Positions 14,056-14,588 of a DNA stretch of 14,588 nucleotides are shown here, piece by piece; the first letter of the stretch is position 1; each line of letters opens with the position of its first letter. This DNA comes from an uncultured Collinsella sp. (lineage in GTDB: Bacteria > Actinomycetota > Coriobacteriia > Coriobacteriales > Coriobacteriaceae): positions 1 to 14,588 of the forward strand of contig USMA01000005.1 in assembly GCA_900555765.1 (NCBI GenBank), written 5' to 3'. Made by a program: the position numbers and the translations under genes. The notes beneath the pieces are model-generated. The model was not told the origin of the DNA, ran no database searches, and saw only the letters and a list, made by a program, of their open reading frames with translations.

Positions 14056-14588
14056 AGCGGTCCTCGCGTTGCAGCCCGGCTGCCTCAGCTGTCTTTACGC
14101 GGTTCTTGTCGATGTACATGTTTTTGTCGGCCTGGGAAAAGAGCTCGCGCATCGTAGGCGGTTCATCAAAATCACTGGAAAGCGCGTATCCCGCCGCATA
14201 GCTGATTGGCATCTCCGGATGCTGTCTGGAATACTCAGCCGACTGCTCACGAATCTTCTTAAGACACTCATGCGCTCCTGCATGATCCAGTCCCTTCAAG
14301 ACAGCAATAAATTCATCACCGCCGTCACGTCCTGCAAAAAATTCATCCGGAACTGCCTTTCGGAGCTGTATCGCAAATGAACAGATATACTCGTCTCCCT
14401 TATCATGACCAAGTGTATTGTTGATCGTTCGGAGATTATTCATATCAAATACGCACATGGCAACCTGTTCTCCATCCGGAATCGGATTTGGATCGTTGAG
14501 GATCTCCTCACATTTGTTTTTGTTCGGAAGTCCGGTCGCTTCGTCGAAGTATACCTTTTTCTGTAAGACTTTATTCTTGGCAGCAAAA
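14054..14588 (-). CDS. GGDEF-domain diguanylate cyclase, C-terminal part (5' end outside window)
   Basis: Carboxy-terminal GGDEF domain of a protein whose start lies beyond the right edge; about 177 residues are visible. GGDEF enzymes make the second messenger c-di-GMP from two GTP. Reading from the edge, the frame gives YFDEATGLPNKNK (the usual entry motif of the domain), then MCVFDMNNLRTINNTLGHDKGDE, with metal-binding Asp and the NxxxGHxxGD substrate motif, then the signature GRDGGDEF, and finally QADKNMYIDKNRVK near the end. All signature residues are present, so activity is plausible. No RxxD inhibitory site is obvious before GGDEF. GC is about 47% over 14101-14520 and drops to 37% at 14401-14460, against about 65% in the adjacent lysR line I counted (13741-13800). 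This suggests acquired DNA. Sensor domains and promoter are outside the window. Confidence 0.9.
   Translation of the reverse strand, partial: FAAKNKVLQKKVYFDEATGLPNKNKCEEILNDPNPIPDGEQVAMCVFDMNNLRTINNTLGHDKGDEYICSFAIQLRKAVPDEFFAGRDGGDEFIAVLKGLDHAGAHECLKKIREQSAEYSRQHPEMPISYAAGYALSSDFDEPPTMRELFSQADKNMYIDKNRVKTAEAAGLQREDR

Noticed and set aside
1-14588. tRNA or rRNA genes, CRISPR arrays, integrase or transposase genes, toxin-antitoxin or defence systems
   Set aside because: I looked on both strands and saw no supporting motif, direct-repeat series or protein family.

Overview
The window looks like a chromosomal segment of a high-GC actinobacterium. The gene set and base composition (about 60-65% GC in most genes) fit a gut Coriobacteriia member such as Collinsella. 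That assignment is an inference from protein style and the palindromic intergenic repeats, not a database match. No rRNA, tRNA, CRISPR array or transposase gene was found.

Layout from left to right. (1) 2-2264, + strand: the C-terminal part of a KdpD-type sensor kinase, cut by the window edge, followed 4 nt later by its KdpE-type response regulator. (2) 2360-4918, - strand: a fused 23S rRNA methyltransferase of the RlmKL type. Its RlmK half is intact, but its RlmL half has lost the recognisable catalytic motifs. A strong hairpin separates it from kdpE. (3) 4994-5821 and 6015-6719, + strand: a HAD-IIB (Cof-type) phosphatase and a small transaldolase/fructose-6-phosphate-aldolase family enzyme. 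(4) 6720-7023: a gene-free stretch with a decayed copy of the transaldolase 3' end, a 216-bp palindromic element and, inside that element, a rho-independent terminator. (5) 7024-9171, - strand: the S1-domain RNA-binding protein Tex. (6) 9172-9583: a second gene-free stretch with a roughly 160-bp element bounded by 30-nt inverted repeats.

(7) 9584-12898, - strand: a three-gene operon-like run transcribed SDR dehydrogenase, MFS (OFA-type) transporter, Gfo/Idh/MocA oxidoreductase, with a LysR-type regulator diverging from it (13132-14010). One importer, two NAD(P)-dependent oxidoreductases and a divergent LysR regulator look like a small inducible catabolic module. The substrate (polyol, sugar acid or other hydroxy-acid) cannot be read from the sequence. 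Both internal spacers of the run carry hairpins. (8) 14054-14588, - strand: the C-terminal part of a GGDEF diguanylate cyclase, cut by the right edge. It is clearly lower in GC than its neighbours and may be acquired DNA.

The housekeeping genes are ordinary. The points most worth a second look are the intergenic palindromic elements, the degenerate RlmL half of the rRNA methyltransferase, the uncharacterised SDR/MFS/Gfo-Idh/LysR module, and the low-GC GGDEF gene. I did not find convincing evidence of a wholly new system in this window.
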